From assembly GCF_023228165.1 (NCBI RefSeq), contig NZ_JALOBS010000010.1, positions 62,001 through 126,000 on the forward strand: a stretch of DNA of 64,000 nt, read 5' to 3'. The translations under genes were made by a program, and so were the position numbers. The stretch is from Methylomonas sp. (GTDB lineage: Bacteria; Pseudomonadota; Gammaproteobacteria; Methylococcales; Methylomonadaceae). Shown piece after piece: positions 17,200 through 26,423 of the stretch (within the stretch, counting starts at the first letter, position 1; every line of letters starts with the position of its first letter). Under the pieces are notes generated by a model. The model worked only from the letters and a program-made list of their open reading frames with translations. It ran no database searches and was not told the DNA's origin.

Positions 17200-18668
17200 G
17201 TTTTACTCCCTATTTTGATCCAGGTGCGCGGATATAAGAATACCAGCATCGCCAAAAACTCCACCCGTCCCAATAACATATCGATGATCAAGACCACTTT
17301 CAGGCCGGTTTCCAGTTCGGTGCGGGTGATGCCGGACGACAAGCCGGTGGTCGAACAGGCCGATACCACTTCCAGCAAAGCATTCAGCGGATCATAGCCC
17401 ATGACTAAAAAAGCGAACCAGGATAGCAGCACAGTGCCCATAAAAATCATGATCAGCATCAATACCCGTTCAATCTCGTCCGCTTCCAACTTGTCTCCGC
17501 ACAGCCGGCGTTCCAGCACGGCATGCGCCGGCAGGGCGGTACGGACAATGAACAGTTGAATCAAGCGCAAGACGATCAAAAATCGTAGAATTTTGATGCC
17601 ACCGGCGGTGGAGCCCATCGAACCGCCTATCATCATGGAGGTTATCAAGGTCAATTTGGCGCCGGCATTCATGGGGGTTATGTCGGCATCGGCAAAGCCG
17701 GTGGTGGTTTGGGCCGAAATTCCCATCACCACGGCTTGTTTCAGGCTGGTCCAGACATTGCCGACATCGGCATTGATACAAAAAAACAGCAAGCCAACCA
17801 CGCATAAACTGATTACCGGTAGCGCCAGCGCTTCGGAGTCTGCGGCCAATTCTTTAAAGCCGTGTTTGACTACATGGTAGTACAGCGGAAGCGCCACGGC
17901 GCCCAACACGCCAGTGAAGGTCACCAAAACCTGTAACCACGCATTATCGATGGCGGCCAGGCTGTTATCGTAAATGGAAAAGCCGCCGGTGGATATGCCG
18001 CTCAAGGCATGGGTCACGGCGCTTAACGGGCTCAGGCCAGCCAACCACAGGCCCAAAATCGAAATGACGCTCAATATGGCGTATATAAACAGTAGCTTCA
18101 GCGCATGGCCGCGGGCGTTACCCAGTATGTCCCGGCTGTCGGTGATATCGCCCATGGCCAGCCGGCGCGCCGCCATGCCTCGATCCAGGAACAACAGGGC
18201 AATCGAAAACGCCACGACCCCCAAGCCGCCGTACCACTGCATCCAGGCCCGGCTAAACAACAGCGCGGCGGAATAGTGCTGCAGGCCGGTCAGGGTACTC
18301 AAGCCGGTGGTGGTGACGCCGGACACCGTCTCGAACAGGGCATCGATACCCGGTAGCCCTTCGCCGATAAATGGCAGCGCTTCCAGCAGGGCCGTAAACG
18401 CAAAGGACAGGCTGGTAATTACCATCACTTCATTGTCTCGAATTCCGTCCGGCACCCAAATGCGCGTCACCGGCAGGCAAATAAGTAGCAATGCCAAGGA
18501 GACCAAAACCTGGCCCACCATGAAATGCCAGTCGCCGCAAGCCCAGGACAGCAAGATCGGCGGCAGCCGCAACACGGCCACCACCAAGCCGATGCTGGCC
18601 AGATAACGCGCCAAAACCCGGTAACGCACCGGTTGGGCCAAAGCTCTGGAAACATCGGAAGAACTCAT
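17196..18668 (-). CDS. trkH: TrkH-family potassium channel subunit
   Basis: A 490-residue inner-membrane protein with the four pseudo-repeated K+ selectivity-filter loops of the Trk/Ktr superfamily: ETVSGVTTTGLST, HALSGISTGGFS, GISAQTTTGFADAD and SACSTTGLSSG. It works with the TrkA protein encoded immediately downstream to take up K+. A gap of about 200 bases upstream should hold the operon promoter. Confidence 0.95.
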   Translation of the reverse strand: MSSSDVSRALAQPVRYRVLARYLASIGLVVAVLRLPPILLSWACGDWHFMVGQVLVSLALLLICLPVTRIWVPDGIRDNEVMVITSLSFAFTALLEALPFIGEGLPGIDALFETVSGVTTTGLSTLTGLQHYSAALLFSRAWMQWYGGLGVVAFSIALLFLDRGMAARRLAMGDITDSRDILGNARGHALKLLFIYAILSVISILGLWLAGLSPLSAVTHALSGISTGGFSIYDNSLAAIDNAWLQVLVTFTGVLGAVALPLYYHVVKHGFKELAADSEALALPVISLCVVGLLFFCINADVGNVWTSLKQAVVMGISAQTTTGFADADITPMNAGAKLTLITSMMIGGSMGSTAGGIKILRFLIVLRLIQLFIVRTALPAHAVLERRLCGDKLEADEIERVLMLIMIFMGTVLLSWFAFLVMGYDPLNALLEVVSACSTTGLSSGITRTELETGLKVVLIIDMLLGRVEFLAMLVFLYPRTWIKIGSKT

Positions 18669-18876
18669 AAGGGTGGTTTGTCCCTGGGTAAATGATGGTG
18701 ATTAATGTAGCATTTATTTTTTAGTGCGGCCTGTTGGACATTGGTCCGCGTGGACACAAAAAGGGTGCTCACCCGGCTAGACTGAGCAAGTTGGCGGAGC
18801 CTGTTGCCTAGAGCGTAGTAATCAGTGATGATATGCAGAAACAATTTCTTGTTTGCACTTAAAAAAGGAAATCGCA

Positions 18877-19335
18877 ATGCATACAATGAAAACAAAAATA
18901 TTTTTGTTGAGCTTTGTGTTTGGATTGATCTCAGGAAAACCAGTTTTCGCAGAAAGCTCATCGGAATATGCACAAATGGGTATGGCTGCCTGGAGTGCAT
19001 TCAAATGCTCAGCTTTGGCAGAAAAGAGTAACAATCCACAGGATCAAGAGCGGTTATTTAAATATGGTTACGCTCAAGGACTCAAGTTCATTGATGCAAT
19101 CCGTTCAGAAAAAGTTAAGAGAGAAGATTTATCGACGGGCGTACCAATGATGATGCTTCTTCTTTTGCAAGGACCAACACCTGATTTCATGCTTGGCAGG
19201 GTGTTTGAAGGTGCGCTCGATTCCGCCACTAATGATGTCTTTAAGACAGGTGACCAATTCAATTCTGACGAAATGCAGGAAATAATCGCAAAGAACAAGT
19301 TCTGGAAGCAAAATTGCCAATTAATCGGTAAATAA
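18877..19335 (+). CDS. Small secreted protein of unknown function
   Basis: A 152-residue protein with a clear Sec signal peptide (MHTMKTKIFLLSFVFGLISG..., cleavage near VFA-ES). The mature part is helical and contains two Cys (in FKCSAL and NCQLIGK) that could form a disulphide linking the ends. Start chosen at ATG 18877 after AAAAGGAAA, rather than an upstream ATG at 18853. No known domain is recognised. It opens a region of AT-richer codon use (many AAA, TTT, AAT codons) that differs from the housekeeping genes around it, suggesting acquired DNA. Confidence 0.75.
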   Translation: MHTMKTKIFLLSFVFGLISGKPVFAESSSEYAQMGMAAWSAFKCSALAEKSNNPQDQERLFKYGYAQGLKFIDAIRSEKVKREDLSTGVPMMMLLLLQGPTPDFMLGRVFEGALDSATNDVFKTGDQFNSDEMQEIIAKNKFWKQNCQLIGK

Positions 19336-19413
19336 CAATGAGAAAAATGCTAAAAATATGAACCAAGAGAAACGGGCCTACTTCATCACTGTTTTAAATT
19401 CTTAGGAGTTCGA

Positions 19414-19593
19414 ATGCATAGATTCGATTCCTTAATTTCAGAATTGTACAGATTGTTTCCAGAGGATTGGTGGTTGAAGGAGTATCAGTCATTTAGCAAT
19501 GCAGACTTTTTAAATGGTCTTCGGACTCAAATCTCTAGCTATGAAGATGCATTATGCAGTTTGAATGAAAACGCTTGGAGTATGTTCAAGTGA
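19414..19593 (+). CDS. Short gene upstream of, and in frame with, the next gene (possible 5' part of a split gene)
   Basis: A 59-residue frame too short to show in many gene calls: MHRFDSLISELYRLFPEDWW through SLNENAWSMFK, with a TAGGAG ribosome site 5 bases upstream of the ATG. It looks like a compact helical domain. It ends in TGA at 19591, and the same reading frame continues without another stop through the next gene to 20127. This could be the true N-terminal domain of that protein, interrupted by a nonsense change, or a separate translationally coupled small gene. Confidence 0.5.
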   Translation: MHRFDSLISELYRLFPEDWWLKEYQSFSNADFLNGLRTQISSYEDALCSLNENAWSMFK

Positions 19594-19605
19594 AAAGTTA
19601 CGAAA

Positions 19606-20127
19606 TTGTTTAAACAGAACAGTAGTAGGCGAGGGAAACATCAGTTTTTTAATCAATTGAATGAATCATTCGCTTATAAATATTTGAAAACTCGAGGCTG
19701 CAATAACATCATGTTTCTGCCCGAGAGAGGCAGTATAGGATTAAAAACTTCCGATTTGTCGTTCGAAGAAAATTCAGCTTATGGGCTTTGTGAGGTTAAA
19801 ACCATAGGTGTTTCGGACGAGGAACTTGATCGGTATGAAAAAGGGGAAGTATTTTCAACAACTGTGTATCGAGAGCTTGGTGAAGGCTTTTTCAATAAGC
19901 TCGGTTCGCTGATTGAAAATGCCTTAGAAAAAATGCAAGAGCCGATCGAAAAAAAGTTGATATTTTTCGTCGTTCATTTCGATGACCACGCTTTGTATTT
20001 TTTTTCTACTTATGAAAAAGAGATTAAGCGTTTTGTCGGTTTGAAATACCCATCGATTGAAATCTATTTTCAAATGGCTTTAAATGTTGATAAGAGAATT
20101 CACTATATACCCCAAAAATTTAGCTGA
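19606..20127 (+). CDS. Putative PD-(D/E)XK-like nuclease fold protein (possibly 3' part of a split gene)
   Basis: A 173-residue product if begun at TTG 19606, the only start-like codon after the in-frame TGA at 19591. It begins with a basic stretch (SSRRGKHQFFNQLNESFAYKYL). The segment with Asp50 in LKTSDLSF followed by GLCEVKTIG (Glu63, Lys65) has the spacing and hydrophobic context of a PD-(D/E)XK nuclease core; this is an inference from motif shape, not a recognised family. There is no good ribosome site of its own, so expression may depend on the 59-residue frame just upstream. AT-rich codon use matches the small secreted protein gene at 18877, not the flanking core genes. Confidence 0.5.
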   Translation: MFKQNSSRRGKHQFFNQLNESFAYKYLKTRGCNNIMFLPERGSIGLKTSDLSFEENSAYGLCEVKTIGVSDEELDRYEKGEVFSTTVYRELGEGFFNKLGSLIENALEKMQEPIEKKLIFFVVHFDDHALYFFSTYEKEIKRFVGLKYPSIEIYFQMALNVDKRIHYIPQKFS

Positions 20128-20251
20128 ACATAAGCATTATCTGTGCAGATTGAGGACAAAAGGTAGCTTTACGATCAGCTATTATTCTTATGCCGCTCGC
20201 CAAGCCATTGAAATTTACTATCGCGAAAACACCTTACGGCCTTTATAGCCT

Positions 20252-20608
20252 CTAATCGGCAAGTAATAGTTGGATTTGCTGGTGTATTTCCGGCAAGTCG
20301 GCATGAATGGTTTGCCAAATCAATTCGTAATCCACCTTGAAATAGCCGTGTGATACTCGGTTTCGCATTGCATACATGAGAGTCCAAGGTACGTCCGCAT
20401 GGAACTCGGCATAGTCAGCGTGGTAACGTTCTATGTTGTGAGCGGCCTCGCCGATAATCTCGAAATTTCTAATGACAGCATCCTGGGTTTTTTCGTCTTC
20501 CAGAAAAGTGACTTCCGACATGTCGTCGACGTAGCGTTGAATCCGCCCGATGGCTTCCGCTATGTGTTCCAGATAATCCGGGATTCGCAATACGTCTTTT
20601 TTGCTCAT
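20252..20608 (-). CDS. hepT: HepT-type HEPN toxin (DUF86)
   Basis: A 118-residue HEPN-domain protein. The catalytic RX4-6H motif with the following Tyr is intact as RNRVSHGY (Arg82, His87, Tyr89), the site whose Tyr is polyadenylylated by the MntA antitoxin in characterised HepT/MntA pairs. HEPN toxins of this type act on RNA. The gene overlaps the mntA stop by 4 bases, the usual antitoxin-first order. Part of the accessory island between trkH and putA. Confidence 0.92.
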   Translation of the reverse strand: MSKKDVLRIPDYLEHIAEAIGRIQRYVDDMSEVTFLEDEKTQDAVIRNFEIIGEAAHNIERYHADYAEFHADVPWTLMYAMRNRVSHGYFKVDYELIWQTIHADLPEIHQQIQLLLAD

Positions 20609-20895
20609 AATGGTTGAGCTTCTTTTAAAACCTGATCGCGGAATTTATCGGGTAGTGCCCGTGGCGTCAGTACGTCAACGGTTATGTTTAACAGGTTTTT
20701 TAGATCTACTTGAATTTTGGCAATATCCATTAGTGTGGTTTCTCTGGTGGGGTCAACGAGTAGGTCCAAGTCGCTATCTTCCGTATCGTCACCATGAATG
20801 ACCGAGCCGAACACGCGTATATTTTGTACCCTATGTCGGAGGGCAATCTCTTTAATGGTGTCGCGGTGTGCTTGCAGGGCTATTGAAGGTCGCAT
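20605..20895 (-). CDS. mntA: MntA-type minimal nucleotidyltransferase antitoxin
   Basis: A 96-residue minimal nucleotidyltransferase of the DNA polymerase beta superfamily. The active-site motif GSX10DXD is present (Gly30-Ser31, then Asp42-Leu-Asp44 in GSVIHGDDTEDSDLDLLVD), and the third acidic residue is likely Asp in NITVDVLTP. In known pairs MntA adds AMP units to HepT and silences it. It precedes and overlaps hepT, consistent with one operon. Confidence 0.92.
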   Translation of the reverse strand: MRPSIALQAHRDTIKEIALRHRVQNIRVFGSVIHGDDTEDSDLDLLVDPTRETTLMDIAKIQVDLKNLLNITVDVLTPRALPDKFRDQVLKEAQPL

Positions 20896-21041
20896 GGCAA
20901 AAGCTTATGGTAACGAGTGGCTTGAGTGTATCCGTATGCTGAAGTTTTAACAACACATAGGGTTAAGCGGCAATCAAACAGCGCAGTAGTCTAGGATTCC
21001 CAGATCCAGCACATTGAATGAAACCGCAAGGCTTAATCAGG

Positions 21042-24000
21042 CTAACGCTGCTGTTTCGCCAGTAGCCACGGATTACCGCCGATGGCCGTCAAATTACTGG
21101 TTACCGTTTGTTCAACCGCAAAACGCAACAAATAACGCGGACCGCCGGCTTTCGGGCCTGTGCCGGATTGGCCCATGCCGCCGAAGGGTTGCACGCCGAC
21201 CACCGCGCCTATCATATTGCGGTTGCAATAGACGTTGCCGACCCGGGCCTGCTGCCGCACGGTTTGCATCGCGGCTTTGATACGGCTGTGCACGCCCAAT
21301 GTCAGACCGTAGCCGCTGGCATTGATAGCTTCGATCACGCCGGTCAAGTCCGAGCCGGCATAGCGTACGACATGCAAAATCGGGCCGAATACCTCCTGTT
21401 CCAATTGCGACAGGCTGGCAATTTCGGCCAGGGTAGGCGGAAAATAGTGACCCTTCTCAAGCCCGGCGGGAATGGGCAATTGATATAGCAGTTTGGCGTT
21501 ACTTTTTAAATAAGCGACGTGCGCGGTTAATTTGTCTAAAGCGGCCTGATCGATAACCGGGCCGACATCCGTGCTTAAATCCAACGGCGACCCCAATCGC
21601 AGCCACTGCATGGCGCCGATTAAGCGTTCAATGATGGCGTCGGCGGTTTCTTCCGGTAAAAACAGTACCCGGCAGGCCGAACAGCGCTGGCCGGCGCTGT
21701 TGAAAGCCGATTTCAACACATCGATAACCAATTGCTCGGCATGCGCCGAATTGTCGGCCAGCATCACGTTTTGGCCGCCGGTTTCGGCGATCAGCGCCGC
21801 AATGGCGCTGTTGCGATTGGCCAACTGTAAATTGATTTTACGCGCGGTGGCGCTGGAACCGGTAAAGGCCACCCCGGCCACTCGGTTGTCGCTCAGCAAT
21901 TGCTTGCCCAATACCGGGCCCTCGCCCGGCAAAAAGTGCAACACCTCGCTAGGCACACCGGCCTGATGCAACAAGCGTACGCAGGCCATGCCGGTTAATG
22001 AGGTTTGCAAGGCCGGCTTGGCGATGACGGTATTGCCCGCCGCCAAGGCTGCAGCGATTTGACCGATAAAAATCGCAACCGGAAAATTCCACGGGCTGAT
22101 GCAGACGAATACGCCGCGCCCGTATTGCCATAAGCAGTTTTCCTCGCCGGTCGGCCCCGGCAACTGTTGCGGTTGGCCGAACAATTCGATCGCGCCGGCG
22201 GCGTAATAGCGGCATAAATCCACCGCTTCCCTGATTTCCGCCAACGCGTCGCTTAAGGTGCGACCGCCTTCACGCACACACAGGGCGGCCAATTCCAGAC
22301 GCTGCTGCTCCAGTAGTTCGGCCGCTTTCACTAAATAATTCGCACGGGTCTGTGCCGGGCAGAGCCGCCAGTCGGCAAAAGCCTGCGTGGCTTGATCTAA
22401 GGCTCGTTCGATTGCCTGGGGCGAACTGCAAGTCACTTGGCCGACCACGGCGGTGCGGTCGAAAGGGCTGCATACCGTAACAGTATCGCCGGAGTAGGTT
22501 TGTCCGCCCAGCAGCGGCGCCGCTTGCAAGGTTTTACCGTTAAGCTTGGCCAGCTCGGTTTGCCATTGTTGCAGCAATTGTAGGTCGGTTAAATTCAGGC
22601 CTGCGGAGTTTTGGCGTTGCGGAGCGAACAAGTCCGCCGGCAAGGCGATGGTCGGCGCCTCATCCTGCCGCAGCGTCTCGACAGGGTCGCGGCATAAGAT
22701 TTCCGGGCTGACGGCCGGGTTTTCGATTTGGTGAATAAAGGAGGTATTAGCGCCGTTTTCCAACAGGCGCCTGACCAGATAAGGCAACAAATCCTTATAA
22801 CTGCCGACCGGTGCGTAGACCCGACAGTTTAGCCGCGGATATGTTTCCAGCAATTGATCGTATAAAGGCTGGCCCATGCCGTGCAAACGTTGAAATTCGA
22901 AACCGGGGTGATTGTGGCCCAGCTGGCAAATCGCCGCCACGCTGTGAGCATTATGAGTGGCGAATTGCGGATAAAAGACCTCCCGTCGGGACAGAATTAA
23001 TTTTGCGCAGGCCAGATAAGACACATCCGTAGCCGACTTGCGGGTAAATACCGGGTAATCGGACCAGCCGTTTTCCTGGGCGCGTTTGATTTCGGTATCC
23101 CAATAAGCACCTTTTACCAGCCGCACCGGTATGAGGCGATGCTGTTGGTTTGCCAACTCCGCCAACCAATCGATTACCGCCATGGCGCGTTTTTGATAGG
23201 CCTGCACCGCCAAGCCCAAGCCGTGCCAGCCGGCCAGAGCCGGGTGTTGGGCCAGCTCGGCGAATATCGTCAGACTCATTTCCAGTCGTTCGGCTTCTTC
23301 GGCATCGATGGTAACGCTGATATTGGCGTCCCGGGCCTGTTTGACCAGTAGCAATAATTTAGCGCCGATGGCGGGGACGGCATGGGCTGCCTGCAAGGCT
23401 TCGTAGCGCGGATACAGTGCGGACAATTTGATGGATATGCCGGGGTTGGCGAATAAATCCGCCCCGGCTACGCGTGCCAGAGTGGCTATGGCTTGCGAAT
23501 AAGCATGAAAATAACGCTCGGCATCCGCCGTAGTCAGCGCGGCTTCGCCCAGCATGTCGAACGAATAGCGGTAGCCGGGTTGGGCGGCGGCCAGATCCAG
23601 TGCCCGATCTATCCGTTCCGCCAACACAAAATGCTGCGCCAAATACTGCATGGCTTGTTTGACGGCATTACGTATCAACGGCTCGCCCAGACGCGAAAGC
23701 AAGCCGGCAAATAGCGGTTGGTGGTGATCCAACGCCTGCAGGCGAATCCGCTGTTCGACTTTACCGCTGAGCAGCAAGGCGCTGCTGGCCAGATTGACCA
23801 GCAGCGAATCGCTGTGCAAGGCATGGCTTTGCCAGTCGGCATCGGCCAGTTTTTCCTGCAGGAAGCGGTTTTGAGTGGCCTGGTCGGGTATGCGCAACAT
23901 GGCTTCCGCCATGCTCATCAACACGATACCTTCGGCGCTGTTGAGGCTGTATTCCTGCAAAAAAGCCTCGAAAGGCGACGCCTGAGTGTGCCGGCCGCGA

Positions 24001-24152
24001 ACGCCGCTAATCAAGCCTTGGGCAAAATCCTTGGCCTCTTGCCGGCCATAATCGCCCAGCTGTTGGACCAGCTCGGGAACAAGCAGCGCTTCAGGCTGTA
24101 AATACGCCTGGTTTATTCGGTTACGCAACGAAGACAAAGCGGGTTGGTTCAT
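21042..24152 (-). CDS. putA: Bifunctional proline dehydrogenase / delta-1-pyrroline-5-carboxylate dehydrogenase
   Basis: PutA oxidises proline to glutamate in two steps: FAD-dependent proline dehydrogenase (residues about 80-450, with RLVKGAYWDTEIKRAQENG) and NAD-dependent aldehyde dehydrogenase (about 530-1000, with ISPWNFPVAIF, ETGGQNVM and catalytic Cys in SAGQRCSACR). At 1036 residues it is the short type: there is no N-terminal ribbon-helix-helix DNA-binding domain as in E. coli PutA (1320 residues), so it should not repress its own gene. No putP transporter is adjacent. Confidence 0.95.
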   Translation of the reverse strand: MNQPALSSLRNRINQAYLQPEALLVPELVQQLGDYGRQEAKDFAQGLISGVRGRHTQASPFEAFLQEYSLNSAEGIVLMSMAEAMLRIPDQATQNRFLQEKLADADWQSHALHSDSLLVNLASSALLLSGKVEQRIRLQALDHHQPLFAGLLSRLGEPLIRNAVKQAMQYLAQHFVLAERIDRALDLAAAQPGYRYSFDMLGEAALTTADAERYFHAYSQAIATLARVAGADLFANPGISIKLSALYPRYEALQAAHAVPAIGAKLLLLVKQARDANISVTIDAEEAERLEMSLTIFAELAQHPALAGWHGLGLAVQAYQKRAMAVIDWLAELANQQHRLIPVRLVKGAYWDTEIKRAQENGWSDYPVFTRKSATDVSYLACAKLILSRREVFYPQFATHNAHSVAAICQLGHNHPGFEFQRLHGMGQPLYDQLLETYPRLNCRVYAPVGSYKDLLPYLVRRLLENGANTSFIHQIENPAVSPEILCRDPVETLRQDEAPTIALPADLFAPQRQNSAGLNLTDLQLLQQWQTELAKLNGKTLQAAPLLGGQTYSGDTVTVCSPFDRTAVVGQVTCSSPQAIERALDQATQAFADWRLCPAQTRANYLVKAAELLEQQRLELAALCVREGGRTLSDALAEIREAVDLCRYYAAGAIELFGQPQQLPGPTGEENCLWQYGRGVFVCISPWNFPVAIFIGQIAAALAAGNTVIAKPALQTSLTGMACVRLLHQAGVPSEVLHFLPGEGPVLGKQLLSDNRVAGVAFTGSSATARKINLQLANRNSAIAALIAETGGQNVMLADNSAHAEQLVIDVLKSAFNSAGQRCSACRVLFLPEETADAIIERLIGAMQWLRLGSPLDLSTDVGPVIDQAALDKLTAHVAYLKSNAKLLYQLPIPAGLEKGHYFPPTLAEIASLSQLEQEVFGPILHVVRYAGSDLTGVIEAINASGYGLTLGVHSRIKAAMQTVRQQARVGNVYCNRNMIGAVVGVQPFGGMGQSGTGPKAGGPRYLLRFAVEQTVTSNLTAIGGNPWLLAKQQR

Positions 24153-24280
24153 GGCTGCTCCCCGGCATGGTTATGCAAAGCCGCGCGGAATTGCGATTGG
24201 AAAGTCTGTGGATGATGACATTTTAGCGGGAATTTCGTTGCATGGCGGCCGCGATCAAAAAACCGACCGAGGCCGACGCG

Positions 24281-24727
24281 TTAGCGAATCTCTCCGCCGG
24301 TATACCAATAGCCGAGCGCCATTAAACCCAGCAATACCAGCACCAGCAATAAGTTGACGAATGGCATGCCGCTTTGCTTGGCGGCGGCTTGAAACTGCTG
24401 CTTGAGCAGGGGGTTGGTGTCAATGTGGCGCTCTACCGCTTGTTTCGCGTCTTTCAAACCGCAATGATTATGCTCTCGGTAATGTTTGATGGCCTCTATC
24501 AACAGCCCATTTTTTAAGGCAAGCATGGCTGCAACCGGCATCTCGGTATGAGAGATGCCGGTTGGCGATGCGGCGTGACCGTGCCGCAGATAGGCGTCCA
24601 CCATCTCCTTGGCTTCCTTAAGGCCCAGGCCGGTTTCTTCCCGGACTTGTTTAATGGCTTCAAGCAGATTGCCGGCGTTGGCCGCCGCCGCGGCTTGCTC
24701 GGAAATAGTCGGTTTGGATGATGACAT
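24281..24727 (-). CDS. Tail-anchored protein with two L7/L12 C-terminal-domain-like motifs
   Basis: A 148-residue protein. Residues about 20-50 (LLEAIKQVREETGLGLKEAK) and about 76-106 (LLIEAIKHYREHNHCGLKDA) both repeat the helix-turn-helix signature of the ribosomal protein L7/L12 C-terminal domain (K-x-V-R-x-x-T-G-L-G-L-K-E-A-K). A single C-terminal transmembrane helix (about 124-142) follows, with only a few residues outside. In L7/L12 this surface binds translation factors; what it binds here is unknown. Small proteins pairing this domain with a membrane segment are seen in other bacteria, but I know of no assigned function. Confidence 0.75.
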   Translation of the reverse strand: MSSSKPTISEQAAAAANAGNLLEAIKQVREETGLGLKEAKEMVDAYLRHGHAASPTGISHTEMPVAAMLALKNGLLIEAIKHYREHNHCGLKDAKQAVERHIDTNPLLKQQFQAAAKQSGMPFVNLLLVLVLLGLMALGYWYTGGEIR

Positions 24728-24799
24728 ACTATACCCCGGATGTATGTTGATATGGCCGGCAAGCTTCAGGCTGTTTAGAACCTGTGCGCTTGCCGGTAT

Positions 24800-25417
24800 T
24801 TAAAAAAACCTAAAATAAGCCGTTATGCCGACTGCGCTCAGTAAACCCAGCACAAATAGCAGATTGTCGTTAAGGTCGAGTTTATTTTCTAGCACCGAAT
24901 TGGCCGGATCGGACTCTTGATAGTAAACCGCCATCCGTTTGCCGATAGGGTGGCGATCGGCAGCGTGTTGCGCGCTGCTGCTATGGCCATTCAACGATAA
25001 CAGTCCAAAGTTGAAACGGTCGTTTTGGTAATGTTTGGCCGTTATCGCATAGTCGTAACTTATATTGAGCCTGTCGCCACCGCGTCCGCCGGACGATAGG
25101 TAAGACGACGTAATAACGCCGGTTGTTTTGGGCCAGTCTTTCGCATTTAAGCCGGATACTATTTCCCGGATGTAGAACAAGGTTATTAGCGTAAACAGCA
25201 GCATAAAGATGAGCGTACCTCTGCGAGTTTCGGGTTTCCAGGCCGCGGAAACCAAGACTTTTGGCCGGTCGATAGCTTTTTCCTTGCTGGCAAACGGGTC
25301 GTTGGCTAGCTTATTTAAATATTTGCGGTAAACAATCCCGCAGGCTGGACATTCATAATCCGGGGCGTAGTCGGATTTCTGGCGGGTATAGTCGCATTTG
25401 GGGCAGGTCGTTGGCAT
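24800..25417 (-). CDS. DUF3592-type membrane protein with N-terminal zinc ribbon
   Basis: A 205-residue protein. The N-terminus has a CPKC...CPAC zinc ribbon (Cys 5, 8, 23 and 26) with the IVYRKY segment often found after such ribbons. A transmembrane helix follows (about residues 67-86), then an extracytoplasmic region starting DWPKTTGVITSSYLSSGGRG with the DUF3592 pattern GKRMAVYYQESDPANSVLE, and a second helix near the C-terminus. The role is unknown. It is 72 bases upstream of the L7/L12-like gene on the same strand, so the two may be co-transcribed. Confidence 0.75.
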   Translation of the reverse strand: MPTTCPKCDYTRQKSDYAPDYECPACGIVYRKYLNKLANDPFASKEKAIDRPKVLVSAAWKPETRRGTLIFMLLFTLITLFYIREIVSGLNAKDWPKTTGVITSSYLSSGGRGGDRLNISYDYAITAKHYQNDRFNFGLLSLNGHSSSAQHAADRHPIGKRMAVYYQESDPANSVLENKLDLNDNLLFVLGLLSAVGITAYFRFF

Positions 25418-25986
25418 GTTCAGAGTCCTGATCAGACTATAAAGTTAGCGTGTTCCAAAATTAGGGGCGAGTTACCTTTCGGTACTTTCAATTTGCCGAC
25501 ACATCTTAGTTTATAGTTGATAAGGTTTAACGCGCCGTTTTGTAATTTTGCCGCTCGGTCATGTTTATGCGCTTCGGTTCGGCCGCTATTTAAGCGTCAC
25601 CAGCCTTTGCGGGAAGCGCTCGGGTGATTGATCTCGAATATGCAATCTTCGAACTTTTATGGCTCGGCGTATGAGTTTGCCGGTCTGCGCATCGACCGCT
25701 TCCCGGCCTGTTTTACAGAGCAAAAGTTATAGCATCCATTACAACATCTGAACACCCGCCCCGGACGAAACATAGAGTCTGGGCTCAAAACCCAGCAAAA
25801 TTGGCGAGTAGATTATTTGGATTATTTGGGTTTATTGGCTTAATTCCGTGTAGACTGCTTTGAGTATAGGAAAACCCTGCTTGGCGCCCTGTTCAAGCCT
25901 AAATTTGTTAATACTGCAATGAGAAGCGGGGTAATCTTTGCGATTGCAAGTTACCTTTATCCGCACACATAAGGTTTACCCAAACT
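25418..25986. other. Intergenic region, no gene recognised
   Basis: About 570 bases. There are only very short open frames (for example a 30-codon frame near 25640) without coding support. No tRNA, terminator or clear repeat. It should hold the promoter of the DUF3592 gene. Confidence 0.5.
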
Positions 25987-26274
25987 ATGATTAGACGTTA
26001 CCGATCACTTGATGATCTATGGTGTGAGTGGGGCGACGCCACCACAGCGATTATGGAACACATCCAACTGAAAGAGCCTTTGGATTCCAAATACCAATGG
26101 ATTTTTAGCGATGCGGCTGTTGTCATTCATCATTCCGATAATTACGCCGTAACGGTCATTCACACGGCTCTTGATTCAACGATTAATCAAAAGGTATTGC
26201 TTTCGGTTCAAGCCCGCGTCTCGGAAAACGACGGCATTGCGGTATCGACTTTAAGAAGAACGGCTATGCCCTAA
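25987..26274 (+). CDS. Small protein of unknown function
   Basis: A 95-residue frame, MIRRYRSLDDLWCEWGDATT to STLRRTAMP. The composition is protein-like (aromatic and charged residues well mixed, a beta-like NYAVTVIHTAL segment), but the ribosome site is weak (AAGG about 12 bases upstream) and I recognise no family. It stands alone between two gaps, so it may be a remnant. Confidence 0.4.
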   Translation: MIRRYRSLDDLWCEWGDATTAIMEHIQLKEPLDSKYQWIFSDAAVVIHHSDNYAVTVIHTALDSTINQKVLLSVQARVSENDGIAVSTLRRTAMP

Positions 26275-26423
26275 AAATATAGGGTAGCAGTTTGTTTTGG
26301 AGATCGGCTATGTTTACTGGATTTTATAAGATCGGCGTTTCGCTGCCCGGGCGCTGTTTGGTGACGGCTGTTAAATCCCGCTTTAATCCGGCTGACTAAG
26401 CGCCGGTTCGCTGTCGGCTCGCC

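Noticed and set aside
26310..26399. A 29-codon frame (MFTGFYKIGVSLPGR...) with GGAG upstream
   Set aside because: Too short, with no signal peptide or recognisable motif; could arise by chance.
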